From contig NZ_PQIA01000075.1 of NCBI RefSeq assembly GCF_003385235.1, positions 1-45,594 on the forward strand: a stretch of 45,594 nucleotides of DNA, in the 5' to 3' direction. Shown here one piece after another: positions 1 through 6,732 of this stretch; the first letter of the stretch is position 1, and the number at the start of each line of letters is the position of its first letter. Both the position numbers and the translations under genes were made by a program. The DNA is from Amycolatopsis circi (GTDB lineage: Bacteria > Actinomycetota > Actinomycetes > Mycobacteriales > Pseudonocardiaceae). The notes under the pieces are model-generated. The model was not told the DNA's origin. It searched no databases and saw only the letters and a list, made by a program, of their open reading frames with translations.

Positions 1-44
1 CGCCAGGACAAACGCCGCGATCCCGGCCGCTCTAGGCTGGCCGC

Positions 45-641
45 GTGACCACGGTCCCCGACGAGCCCAAGACCGAGCCCTCCCTGTGGCGACAGGCGCT
101 CACCGTCCCCAACCTGCTGTCGCTGCTGCGGCTGGCGGGCGTCCCGGTGTTCCTCTGGCTGCTGCTCGGCCCGAAAGAGGACGGCTGGGCGCTGGCCCTG
201 CTGATCTTCTCCGCGCTCACCGACTGGCTCGACGGCAAGCTCGCCCGCTGGCTGGACCAGATGTCGCGGCTCGGGCAGCTGCTCGACCCCGCCGCGGACC
301 GGCTCTACATCCTCGCCACGCTCGTCGCGTTCCTGATCCGCGACATCATCCCGTGGTGGGTCGTCGTCCCGCTGGTGCTGCGCGAACTCGTCCTCGGCGT
401 GTGCGTGCTGGTGCTGCGCCGCGGCGGGTTCGCGCCGCCCGAGGTCACCTACATCGGCAAGGGCGCGACCTTCGTCCTGATGTACGCCTTCCCGTTCCTG
501 CTGCTCACCCAGGGCGGCTCGGACGTCGCCGCGGTCGCGCGGCCGATCGCGTACGCGTTCATGGTCTGGGGCGGCGTCCTGTATGTCTGGTCCGGCGCGC
601 TTTACGTCGTGCAGGCGGCTCGCGCGCTGCGCACCCGGTGA
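45..641 (+). CDS. CDP-alcohol phosphatidyltransferase family protein
   Basis: Integral membrane enzyme of the CDP-OH-P transferase family, which swaps CMP on a CDP-activated lipid for an alcohol (the phosphatidylglycerophosphate or cardiolipin type). The family signature D-x2-DG-x2-AR-x8-G-x3-D-x3-D is complete from Asp60 to Asp85 (TDWLDGKLAR then GQLLDPAAD). Hydrophobic segments lie at about 25-42, 48-58, 100-130 and 140-190, and 198 aa is a normal length. The GTG start gives a short hydrophilic N-terminus before the first membrane helix. The next gene, gcvH, starts 46 bp downstream. In Mycobacterium tuberculosis the equivalent is pgsA2 (Rv1822), a few genes before gcvH. The alcohol substrate cannot be read from the sequence. 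Confidence 0.92.
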   Translation: MTTVPDEPKTEPSLWRQALTVPNLLSLLRLAGVPVFLWLLLGPKEDGWALALLIFSALTDWLDGKLARWLDQMSRLGQLLDPAADRLYILATLVAFLIRDIIPWWVVVPLVLRELVLGVCVLVLRRGGFAPPEVTYIGKGATFVLMYAFPFLLLTQGGSDVAAVARPIAYAFMVWGGVLYVWSGALYVVQAARALRTR

Positions 642-687
642 TGGAAGATTGTCGGCACGAAAGCCAGGACCAGGAAGGGGAGCGGCG

Positions 688-1071
688 TTGACCACTCCGG
701 AAGAACTGCGCTACACCGAGGAGCACGAGTGGGTCGCGACCCGCGAGGGGTCGCTCGTGCGGGTGGGCATCACCGAATACGCGCAGGACCAGCTCGGCGA
801 CGTCGTGTTCGTCGAGCTGCCCGAGGTCGGCAAGCAGGTCGGGGCGGGGGACGCCTTCGGCGAGGTCGAGTCCACGAAGAGCGTCTCGGAGCTGTTCGCG
901 CCGGTCGACGGCGAGATCGTGGCGGTCAACTCCGCGGTCGCCGATTCGCCGGAACTCGTCAACTCCGACCCCTACGGCGAGGGCTGGCTCGTGGAGATCC
1001 GGCTCGACGACCCGGCCGGTCTCGAGGCGCTGCTCGAGGCCGAGGCGTACCAGGCGCTCATCAAGGGCTGA
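688..1071 (+). CDS. gcvH: Glycine cleavage system H protein
   Basis: Lipoyl carrier of the glycine cleavage complex. It carries the aminomethyl group from P protein (GcvP) to T protein and is reoxidised by L protein. The lipoyl-lysine motif is clear: Lys64 in GEVESTKSVSELFAPV. The early YTEEHEWV motif is typical of H proteins, and 127 aa is the usual length. The chosen start is TTG at 688, preceded by GGAAGGGGAG about 6 nt upstream; the frame stays open upstream but only as a shadow of the previous gene. No other glycine cleavage gene lies in the window. Confidence 0.96.
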   Translation: MTTPEELRYTEEHEWVATREGSLVRVGITEYAQDQLGDVVFVELPEVGKQVGAGDAFGEVESTKSVSELFAPVDGEIVAVNSAVADSPELVNSDPYGEGWLVEIRLDDPAGLEALLEAEAYQALIKG

Positions 1072-1138
1072 GCCGCTCCGCCCGGCGCCGGAGCCTCAAG
1101 GGGAGCCCGAGGGTTCCGGGCCGGTCGGGCACGGTACG

Positions 1139-1167
1139 TTGACAGCTGCACGTTCTTGGTCGATGGC
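1139..1167 (+). promoter_or_regulatory. Possible promoter for garA
   Basis: TTGACA at 1139-1144 is a perfect -35 hexamer. Seventeen bases on lies GATGGC, a poor -10. The position fits, 29-57 nt before the garA GTG. The -35 is convincing but the -10 is not. Confidence 0.3.
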
Positions 1168-1195
1168 AACACTTCATGCGTAGAGGAGAGCTCAG

Positions 1196-1666
1196 GTGAG
1201 CACGAACGACGGGCCCGGCGTTCCCCCGGAGCAGTCTCCGGAGCGGACCTCTGTCTTCCGGGCCGATTTCCTGGCCGACATGGAAGGCCAGCAGGAGTCC
1301 GCGCCGGCCGCCGAGGCACCGGTGCAGGGCGTCGACGCCCTTCCGCCGGGTTCCGCCCTCCTGGTCGTGAAGCGCGGGCCCAACGCGGGCTCCCGCTTCC
1401 TGCTCGACCGCGACACCACCAGCGCGGGACGGCACCCCGACAGCGACATCTTCCTCGACGACGTCACGGTTTCCCGCCGCCACGCGGAATTCCGGCGCGA
1501 GGGCGGGGAGTTCGTCGTGATCGACGTCGGCAGCCTGAACGGCACCTACGTCAACCGCGAGCCGGTCGACCAGGCCGTCCTCGCCGGCGGCGACGAGGTG
1601 CAGATCGGCAAGTTCCGCCTGGTCTTCCTGACCGGCCCGGGGCACGGGGGCCAGGGGGCGCAGTGA
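1196..1666 (+). CDS. garA: FHA-domain metabolic regulator GarA/OdhI
   Basis: Small phosphothreonine-binding protein that inhibits 2-oxoglutarate dehydrogenase and acts on glutamate metabolism. In mycobacteria and corynebacteria it is switched off when Ser/Thr kinases phosphorylate its N-terminal tail and the tail folds back on its own FHA domain. The FHA domain spans about 54-146, with the binding residues Arg79, Ser93, Arg94, His96 and Asn115 in SAGRHPDSD, VSRRHAEF and GSLNGTYVN. The tail is ERTSVFRADF (16-25), whereas M. tuberculosis GarA has ETTSVFRADF: the PknB-site threonine is kept (Thr18) and the preceding PknG-site threonine is Arg17. The start GTG 1196 follows GAGGAGAG. The stop overlaps the next start (GTGA). 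Confidence 0.95.
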   Translation: MSTNDGPGVPPEQSPERTSVFRADFLADMEGQQESAPAAEAPVQGVDALPPGSALLVVKRGPNAGSRFLLDRDTTSAGRHPDSDIFLDDVTVSRRHAEFRREGGEFVVIDVGSLNGTYVNREPVDQAVLAGGDEVQIGKFRLVFLTGPGHGGQGAQ

Positions 1667-2433
1667 CGGCGGCCGGGCAGCCCGGTCGTCAGGAGGCCCG
1701 GCGGGACGGGTTGAGCATCGGGGCGGTGCTCGCGCAGCTGCGCGGGGACTTCCCCGATGTCACGATTTCCAAGATCCGTTTCCTCGAGGCGGAGGGCCTG
1801 GTCCGCCCGGGCCGCACGCCCTCGGGGTACCGGCAGTTCGCGCCCGCGGACGTGGAACGCCTGCGGTACGTGCTGTCCGCGCAGCGCGACCACTACCTCC
1901 CGCTGAAGGTCATCAAGGAGCAGCTCGACGCGGCCGACGCGGGCGCGCAACCGCCCGTGCCGGTCCCGGCGGCGCCCCAGCTGCCGCGGCGGCTCGTGCC
2001 GCTCGGCGACGGGAGCGATCCCGCCGGACTGCCCGCGGCGGCGGACTTCGAGACCGGGCCGGACACCCGGCTCACCCAGGAAGACCTGCTGGAGCAAGCG
2101 GGAATCGACGACGCGACGCTGGCCGAGCTGTGCCAGTACGGCCTGCTGCGTCCCGGCGCGGCGGGTTTTTTCGGCCCGGAATCGGTGCTGATCGCCCGCA
2201 CGGTCAAGGCGATGACCGAATTCGGGCTCGAGCCGAGGCATCTGCGCGCGTTCCGCGCCGCGGCCGACCGCGAGGTCGGCCTGCTGGAGCAGATCGTGAC
2301 CCCGGCGTACCGGCATCGGGACGCGGACGCGAAAGCCCGCGCGGACCAGGTCGTGCGCGAACTGGCCGCGCTGTCGGTCACGCTGCACACCTTGCTCGTC
2401 AAGGCCGGCATCCGCGGCGTCGCCGGCGATTGA
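1663..2433 (+). CDS. MerR-family regulator, FtsR/Rv1828 type
   Basis: DNA-binding regulator orthologous by position and layout to Rv1828 and corynebacterial FtsR. A MerR-type winged helix-turn-helix spans about 17-90 (LSIGAVLAQL, then ISKIRFLEAEGLVRP, then SGYRQFAPADVERL). A second helical domain runs from about 134 to 250, and no metal-binding cysteines are present. The GTG start at 1663 overlaps the garA stop by 4 bp, so the two are probably translationally coupled. FtsR controls cell-division genes in Corynebacterium; the same role here is inference. Confidence 0.92.
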   Translation: MTAAGQPGRQEARRDGLSIGAVLAQLRGDFPDVTISKIRFLEAEGLVRPGRTPSGYRQFAPADVERLRYVLSAQRDHYLPLKVIKEQLDAADAGAQPPVPVPAAPQLPRRLVPLGDGSDPAGLPAAADFETGPDTRLTQEDLLEQAGIDDATLAELCQYGLLRPGAAGFFGPESVLIARTVKAMTEFGLEPRHLRAFRAAADREVGLLEQIVTPAYRHRDADAKARADQVVRELAALSVTLHTLLVKAGIRGVAGD

Positions 2434-2498
2434 CGGCGTATGCCCGAGACGCGGTTTCTCTCACTTGTCAATGACTGAACCTCAGCGCCGGGATGCCG

Positions 2499-2504
2499 TA
2501 CCGT
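2499..2504 (+). promoter_or_regulatory. Possible -10 element before the DUF151 gene
   Basis: TACCGT fits TANNNT, and a weak -35 (CTGAAC) lies 18 bp upstream. The 213-bp gap between the MerR gene and the next coding start makes a promoter here reasonable. The same hexamer is used at 3904-3909. Confidence 0.3.
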
Positions 2505-2646
2505 GAGAGACGGTTCGCGAGACCACGAACCGAGAATGTCCGCTGCGAGCGAGCACAGCGCCCGGATGACGGGTAGCGTCGGAGACAACGGTCGTCAGCC
2601 GTCGCCAGCGCTGCGGCCCGTGTGCACGAGAGGGAGGCGAAGCCCG

Positions 2647-3120
2647 ATGAGCGAGATGCGCGTCGTCGGAGTGCGGGTCGAACTGCCCGCCAATCAGCCG
2701 ATCTTGTTGCTGCGGGAGACCGAGGGCGAGCGGTACCTGCCGATCTGGATCGGCTCGGTCGAAGCCACCGCGATCGCCCTGGAACAGCAAGGCGTCCGGC
2801 CCGCCCGGCCGCTCACCCACGATCTGCTCAAAGAGGTCATCGGCGCGCTCGGGCGCGAGCTCGAGCAGGTCGTGATCACCGATCTCAAAGAAGGCACGTT
2901 CTTCGCCGAACTGGTCTTCGACGGCGACATCCGGGTCTCGGCCCGCCCGAGCGATTCGGTCGCGCTGGCGCTGCGGATCGGCGTCCCGATCCACGCGGTC
3001 GACGCGGTGCTCGAGGAAGCCGGCCTGATCATCCCGGACGAGCAGGAGGACGAGGTCGAGAAGTTCCGCGAGTTCCTCGACTCCGTGTCCCCGGAAGACT
3101 TCCGCGGCGCCGACACCTGA
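2647..3120 (+). CDS. Bifunctional nuclease family protein (DUF151)
   Basis: DUF151 protein, equivalent by position to Rv1829. Plant and bacterial members have been described as having RNase and DNase activity; the bacterial role is poorly known. The core VGVRVELPANQPILLLRE, followed by LPIWIGSVEATAIAL and RPSDSVALALR, is diagnostic. At 157 aa with an acidic C-terminal tail it is typical in size. The ATG is preceded by GAGAGGGAGG (2629-2638). Upstream in-frame codons exist but have no ribosome-binding site. It converges with the TetR gene that follows. Confidence 0.92.
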   Translation: MSEMRVVGVRVELPANQPILLLRETEGERYLPIWIGSVEATAIALEQQGVRPARPLTHDLLKEVIGALGRELEQVVITDLKEGTFFAELVFDGDIRVSARPSDSVALALRIGVPIHAVDAVLEEAGLIIPDEQEDEVEKFREFLDSVSPEDFRGADT

Positions 3121-3129
3121 TCGCCCCTG

Positions 3130-3147
3130 CCGGCGGTGTCCCGCCGG
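3130..3147. terminator. Short GC hairpin between convergent genes
   Basis: CCGGCGG (3130-3136), a four-base loop, then CCGCCGG. It sits in the 35-bp gap between the DUF151 gene and the convergent TetR gene. There is no T-tract, which is common in this GC range. Confidence 0.45.
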
Positions 3148-3155
3148 GCGCTCGC

Positions 3156-3785
3156 TCACCGTGCGGTGGCGCGGGCGAACAGGTCGGCCAGCTCCCGGCC
3201 GTAGCGGTCCAGGTCCACTTCAGGATTCGCGGCGTAGGCGGTCGCGACCCCGTCGACGGCCTGCGCGATCGACAGCGCCACGATTTCCGGCGAAATGTCG
3301 CCGAACGCCCCCTCTTCGCGGCCTTGTTCCAGTTGGCGCTGCAGCGCGCCGGTGCGCAATTGCCCGACCATGACGCCGGTCATCGCCCAGCCGTCGCGGT
3401 CGTCGGCGTGCGCGGCCATCTCGACCAGCACCCGCTCGCATTGCGGGTAGTCGCGCAGGAACGCGACCGACGTTTCGATGTACGCGCGCAGGTTCGCCGG
3501 CCGGTCCGCCGGGTCGACGCCCTCGCTGCGCCGGCGCAGGTATTCCGATTTGGTCTCGGACACCGTGCTCAGCACCGCCTGCATGAGGCCGGCCTTGTTG
3601 GTGAAGTGGTACGAGATCAGCCGGGTGCTGCTGAGCCCGGCCCGCTCCTTGATGCGCGCGAAGGTGGTGCGCGCGTACCCGTGGTCGGCGATGGTGGCGA
3701 TGGTCGCGCCGATGATCTGCGCCCGGGTGGTGGCCTCGGTGACGCTCAGGCCGAGTTCGGCTTGCGTGTCGATGTTTACTTGCAT
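3156..3785 (-). CDS. TetR-family transcriptional regulator
   Basis: One-component repressor of 209 aa. The N-terminal TetR helix-turn-helix lies at about 20-68 (TRAQIIGATIATIADHGYART, ending in ISYHFTNKAGL), with a helical ligand domain behind it. The ATG at 3785 is the best start: longer versions run through the operator region and have no ribosome-binding site. GGAG lies 13 nt upstream, rather far, so a leaderless transcript is possible. It is probably autoregulated through four half-sites at 3774-3812. It interrupts the gcvH-garA-merR-DUF151-merR order known from mycobacteria, so it may be an insertion. No structural gene is adjacent on its strand and the ligand is unknown. Confidence 0.9.
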   Translation of the reverse strand: MQVNIDTQAELGLSVTEATTRAQIIGATIATIADHGYARTTFARIKERAGLSSTRLISYHFTNKAGLMQAVLSTVSETKSEYLRRRSEGVDPADRPANLRAYIETSVAFLRDYPQCERVLVEMAAHADDRDGWAMTGVMVGQLRTGALQRQLEQGREEGAFGDISPEIVALSIAQAVDGVATAYAANPEVDLDRYGRELADLFARATAR

Positions 3786-3812
3786 GAGTAACAAGTTACT
3801 CCGCTGAGTAAA
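3774..3812. promoter_or_regulatory. Four-half-site TetR operator
   Basis: Four alternating half-sites: GTTTACT (3774-3780), GAGTAAC (3786-3792), GTTACTC (3795-3801) and GAGTAAA (3806-3812). The central pair is a perfect palindrome (7-bp arms, 2-bp centre); the outer pairs differ at one base. The array covers the TetR start codon and the sequence just upstream, as expected for autorepression. Confidence 0.6.
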
Positions 3813-3880
3813 AAATGGCAATCCCGTACGGCGAACGGGCCAAAGCCTCGACACGGCCTCGAGGTCCGCCGCGCGTCGCG

Positions 3881-3909
3881 TTGACCGGGTCGCGGCGCAG
3901 CCTTACCGT
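3881..3909 (+). promoter_or_regulatory. Promoter for second MerR gene
   Basis: TTGACC (3881-3886), 17 bp, TACCGT (3904-3909): a good housekeeping-type promoter in the 190-bp gap before the MerR gene starting at 4044. This gives that gene its own transcription start despite the TetR gene upstream. Confidence 0.5.
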
Positions 3910-4043
3910 CAAAGGCGGTAAATCGCCACGATGTGATTCGCCGACCCGGCGCGCTCGTGGCAGTTTTCCCCGGCCGATCCCGTTCCTGGGCTCGACCGGC
4001 CTGTCGAACGCCCGCCGCGAGGCCGGGCGAGGGGAGGCTTGCG

Positions 4044-4625
4044 GTGGTCGAGGCTGGTCGTCCGGAGATACCTGCCGGACCTGTCGCCGACGGCGAGCAG
4101 GGCGAGCTGTTCCCCGACGCCTCCCTGCCCGACGAGCTGGTCGGCTACCGCGGTCCCGCGGCCTGCCAGATCGCCGGGATCACCTACCGCCAGCTGGACT
4201 ACTGGGCGCGCACGAAGCTGGTCGCGCCCAGCATCCGGACGGCGCACGGTTCGGGGTCGCAGCGGCTGTACTCGTTCAAGGACATCCTGGTCCTCAAGGT
4301 CGTGAAGCGCCTGCTGGACACCGGGGTCTCGCTGCAGAACATCCGGGTGGCGGTGGACCACCTGCGCGTGCGCGGGGTGCGCGACCTGGCGAAGGTCACG
4401 CTGTTCTCCGACGGCACCACGGTGTATGAATGCACGTCGCCGGAGGAGATCGTGGATCTGCTCCAGGGCGGCCAGGGCGTGTTCGGCATCGCGGTCAGCG
4501 GGGCGATGCAGGAGATCAGCGGCACGATCCACGAGTTCCCGGCCGAGCGCGCCGACGGCGGAGTGGTCGAGGCCGTCGTGCCGGACGAGCTGACCCAGCG
4601 CCGCAACGCCCGCCGCACCGGCTGA
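4044..4625 (+). CDS. MerR-family regulator, Rv1830 type
   Basis: Second MerR-like protein of the conserved block, 193 aa, equivalent by position to Rv1830. The winged helix-turn-helix is at about 33-108 (YRGPAACQIAGITYRQLDYW, then RLYSFKDILVLKVVKRL, then GVSLQNIRVAV). The C-terminal half is predicted alpha/beta and lacks metal-binding cysteines. The GTG at 4044 follows GGGGAGG (4031-4037). It is followed 40 bp later by the glycine riboswitch. Confidence 0.9.
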   Translation: MVEAGRPEIPAGPVADGEQGELFPDASLPDELVGYRGPAACQIAGITYRQLDYWARTKLVAPSIRTAHGSGSQRLYSFKDILVLKVVKRLLDTGVSLQNIRVAVDHLRVRGVRDLAKVTLFSDGTTVYECTSPEEIVDLLQGGQGVFGIAVSGAMQEISGTIHEFPAERADGGVVEAVVPDELTQRRNARRTG

Positions 4626-4665
4626 TCTTCCTCCGCGCTAGACTGGGCGCGCGATCGACGAACCC

Positions 4666-4876
4666 GCGCGGGAGAGACCGGACCGGCATCCCCGGTCCGG
4701 CGCCGAAGGAGCAAGTCCTCCCCGGAACCTCTCAGGCACCCTGGACCGCGCGGACGAGACGCCTCTGGAAAGCGCATCGGCAGGGGACCACCAGCCGGTG
4801 CCGCCGACGGTGCAAGCCCGCGTATCCACGCGGGTGAAACTCTCAGGCGCCCCTCGGGGTACGGACAGAGTGGGGA
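4666..4876 (+). ncRNA. Tandem glycine riboswitch
   Basis: Two glycine aptamers in series. Aptamer 1 has GGGAGAGACCGG, GCCGAAGGAGCAAG and CCTCTCAGGCACC, then the linker GGACGAGACG. Aptamer 2 has CCTCTGGAAAGCG, GACGGTGCAAG, AACTCTCAGGCGCC and closes with GGACAGAGTGGGG (4863-4875). These are the conserved cores of the glycine (gcvT) riboswitch class, which in relatives stands in front of gcvP. Here no coding region follows on the same strand: after two hairpins, the next gene is an NTF2-like protein on the opposite strand. Confidence 0.9.
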
Positions 4877-4878
4877 GG

Positions 4879-4902
4879 GCCACGCCGTTCTTTCGGCGTG
4901 GC
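4879..4902 (+). terminator. Hairpin directly after the glycine riboswitch
   Basis: GCCACGCCG (4879-4887), loop TTCTTT, CGGCGTGGC (4894-4902): a 9-bp perfect stem 3 bp after the second aptamer. It may be the riboswitch expression platform or a plain terminator. It has no T-tract. Confidence 0.6.
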
Positions 4903-4914
4903 GTGCGCGCCGGT

Positions 4915-4948
4915 CGAGGTTCAGACCTCCCGGGTGGTCTGAACCTCG
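4915..4948. terminator. Strong hairpin, probable bidirectional terminator
   Basis: CGAGGTTCAGACC (4915-4927), 8-nt loop, GGTCTGAACCTCG (4936-4948): a 13-bp perfect stem. It lies between the riboswitch and the 3' end of the convergent NTF2-like gene, so it probably ends transcription from both sides. Confidence 0.7.
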
Positions 4949-4952
4949 TGTC

Positions 4953-4968
4953 TGTGGTCAAGACCACA
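4953..4968. promoter_or_regulatory. DasR-box-like palindrome
   Basis: TGTGGTCAAGACCACA, a perfect palindrome apart from its AA centre. The inner 12 bp match the DasR box TGGTCTAGACCA at 11 positions. It stands 20 bp past the 3' end of the NTF2-like gene and precedes no gene start, so a regulatory role is doubtful; it may be part of the terminator region. Confidence 0.3.
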
Positions 4969-4987
4969 TCCCGGCGTTTTCGGCGGA

Positions 4988-5362
4988 TCAGCCCGGAATC
5001 TTGTCCAGGAAGCCGTGCACCTTGGCGATCCGGCCGTCGGCGATCTCGACGACGTCGAACCCGATCGCGATCGGCTCCGGGGCGCCCGGGGCCGACAGGT
5101 GCCACTGGAACCGCGCGAGATCGTGGTGCGCGTCCGGCTCCGCGGGCAGGCTGAAGACCAATCCGGCGAACTGCGCCTGCGCGCCGCCGATGAACCCGTC
5201 GATCTCGTCCTGTCCGGCGACCGCGCCGAGGGGATCGGTGTAGGTCGCGCCCGGCGCGAAGACCTCCGAGACGAGCTGGCGCCGCCGCTGGGGGTCGGTC
5301 TCGTTCCAGACGTCGACGTAACGGCGGGCGAGGTCGGCGGCGGTCGGTGCGGTGGTGGTCAT
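4988..5362 (-). CDS. NTF2-like (SnoaL-type) protein
   Basis: A 124-aa cone-shaped alpha+beta-barrel protein of the NTF2/SnoaL superfamily. The N-terminal helix AADLARRYVDVWNETDPQRR is followed by VFAPGATYTDP and then curved strands ending VVEIADGRIAKVHGFLD. The fold serves isomerases, cyclases and binding proteins, so the substrate cannot be named. The ATG at 5362 has AAGGAG 9 nt upstream, which decides against the longer frame. It is a lone gene on the minus strand, its 3' end facing the riboswitch terminators. Confidence 0.85.
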   Translation of the reverse strand: MTTTAPTAADLARRYVDVWNETDPQRRRQLVSEVFAPGATYTDPLGAVAGQDEIDGFIGGAQAQFAGLVFSLPAEPDAHHDLARFQWHLSAPGAPEPIAIGFDVVEIADGRIAKVHGFLDKIPG

Positions 5363-5487
5363 CGCGGGATTCTCCTTGTGTCGTCCGGGTTTTCGGTGTC
5401 CCGGTTTCGGTAGGGCCAAGCTTGTCCGAACGGACGCGGCTGGTCGATTACCCGGGAGGTAACCGGCTGGCCGTGCTAAACCGGGGC

Positions 5488-6087
5488 ATGGACTACGGCC
5501 GCCTGGCGATCGACAGGCAACTGGAGAAATTCCGCGAGATCGTGACCCGCAACGAACTGGTGCCGGAAGTGCTCGCCCGCGCGGCGGAGCTGGCTCTTCC
5601 CGGCTGGTACCTGACCGCAGGATGCCTCTGCCAGACCGTGTGGAACGTGGTGACCGGACGCCCGCCCGCCGAGGGCATCAAGGACTACGACCTGTTCTAC
5701 TTCGACGACTCGGATCTCAGCTGGGAAGCGGAAAACTCGGTCATCGAGGAGGGCGCCCGGAGGTTCGGGGATCTCCCGGTCACGGTGGAAATCCGCAACG
5801 AGGCGCGGGTGCATCTCTGGTACGAGGACCGCTTCGGCGTTCCTTGCGCGCCGTATCCGTCTACCGAAGCGGCCATCGATTCCTTTCCGTCCACGACGCC
5901 CTGTCTCGGGATTCGGCTGGACAGCGGAGGGGAGTGGCAGGTCTACGCGCCGCACGGGTTCGCCGACCTGTTCAACCTCGTCGTGCGGCCCAATCCCGGG
6001 CACGCGCCGCGGAGCAGTTACGAGGCGAAAGCCCAGCGCTGGCAAGGACAATGGCCTGCGTTGACCGTCCTGCCGTGGCCCAGTTGA
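5488..6087 (+). CDS. Nucleotidyltransferase-like protein (DUF925 type)
   Basis: A 199-aa protein of the NTP_transf_6 family. Visible marks are WYLTAGCLCQTVWN (a nucleotide-binding turn), GIKDYDLFYFDD with the paired acidic residues expected for metal binding, VEIRNEARVHLWYEDRFG, and a C-terminal GFADLFNLVVRPN. Family members are uncharacterised and the acceptor is unknown. ATG 5488 matches the usual family start (IDRQLEKFREIVTRN), though the ribosome-binding site is weak and GTG at 5473 is possible. Confidence 0.82.
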   Translation: MDYGRLAIDRQLEKFREIVTRNELVPEVLARAAELALPGWYLTAGCLCQTVWNVVTGRPPAEGIKDYDLFYFDDSDLSWEAENSVIEEGARRFGDLPVTVEIRNEARVHLWYEDRFGVPCAPYPSTEAAIDSFPSTTPCLGIRLDSGGEWQVYAPHGFADLFNLVVRPNPGHAPRSSYEAKAQRWQGQWPALTVLPWPS

Positions 6088-6111
6088 CGCGTGCCCCAGG
6101 TCAGGCGTAGT

Positions 6112-6138
6112 TTCGATACGAAACGGTAGCGTATCGAA
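6112..6138. promoter_or_regulatory. TetR operator
   Basis: TTCGATACG (6112-6120), 9 bp, CGTATCGAA (6130-6138): a perfect inverted repeat ending 12 bp before the TetR start codon. Its position and size fit autoregulation of the TetR-reductase pair. Confidence 0.65.
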
Positions 6139-6149
6139 GGTAGGTTCGC

Positions 6150-6719
6150 GTGTCGGAGTCGCCAGTCGTCGGCAGGCCGCGTGATGTCCGGAGGGACGCC
6201 GCGATTCACGAGGCAGCCTTGGTGCTGCTGACTGAGGTCGGCTACGACCAGCTGTCCATCGAGGCGATCGCGGCGCGGGCAGGCGTTGCCAAGACGACGA
6301 TTTACCGGCGGTACCGCGACAAAGCGGCCCTCGTCGCGGCGGAGGTGGAGCAGCGGCAGGGCTCCGCTCCGCCCGAGCCCGGGGCCGGGGGACTGCGGGA
6401 GAACCTGCTGACCGTCGTGCGGTGGCTGGCGCGCGAGATCGCAGAGCAGGAGATCGGCATGCTGGGCGCGCTGTTCGCGGGCATGCGCAGCGATCCCCGG
6501 CTCGCTGACGAGATGCGCCGGATTCTGCGCCGCGACCAAGCGGCGATGGCGGATCGATTGCCGGGCAAGGAACTGGCACCTGGTGCGGCGGCATTGTTCG
6601 CCGAGGTCGCGCCAGGGGTGATCGTGCATCGGATCGTTTTTGCCGGAGAGCGGTGCGACGACCAATTCGTGCAGCATCTCGTGGACGACATTCTGTTGCC
6701 GTTGCTGCGAAAGCATTGA
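6150..6719 (+). CDS. TetR-family transcriptional regulator
   Basis: Repressor of 189 aa. The helix-turn-helix spans about 15-62 (AAIHEAALVLLTEVGYDQLS, then IAARAGVAKTTIYRRYRDK), and a TetR C-terminal ligand domain follows. The GTG at 6150 is placed 12 bp after the 9-bp palindrome at 6112-6138. The NmrA-like reductase gene begins 13 bp after its stop, so the two form an operon and the reductase is the likely regulated product. Confidence 0.9.
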   Translation: MSESPVVGRPRDVRRDAAIHEAALVLLTEVGYDQLSIEAIAARAGVAKTTIYRRYRDKAALVAAEVEQRQGSAPPEPGAGGLRENLLTVVRWLAREIAEQEIGMLGALFAGMRSDPRLADEMRRILRRDQAAMADRLPGKELAPGAAALFAEVAPGVIVHRIVFAGERCDDQFVQHLVDDILLPLLRKH

Positions 6720-6732
6720 GGGGAATTCGGAC

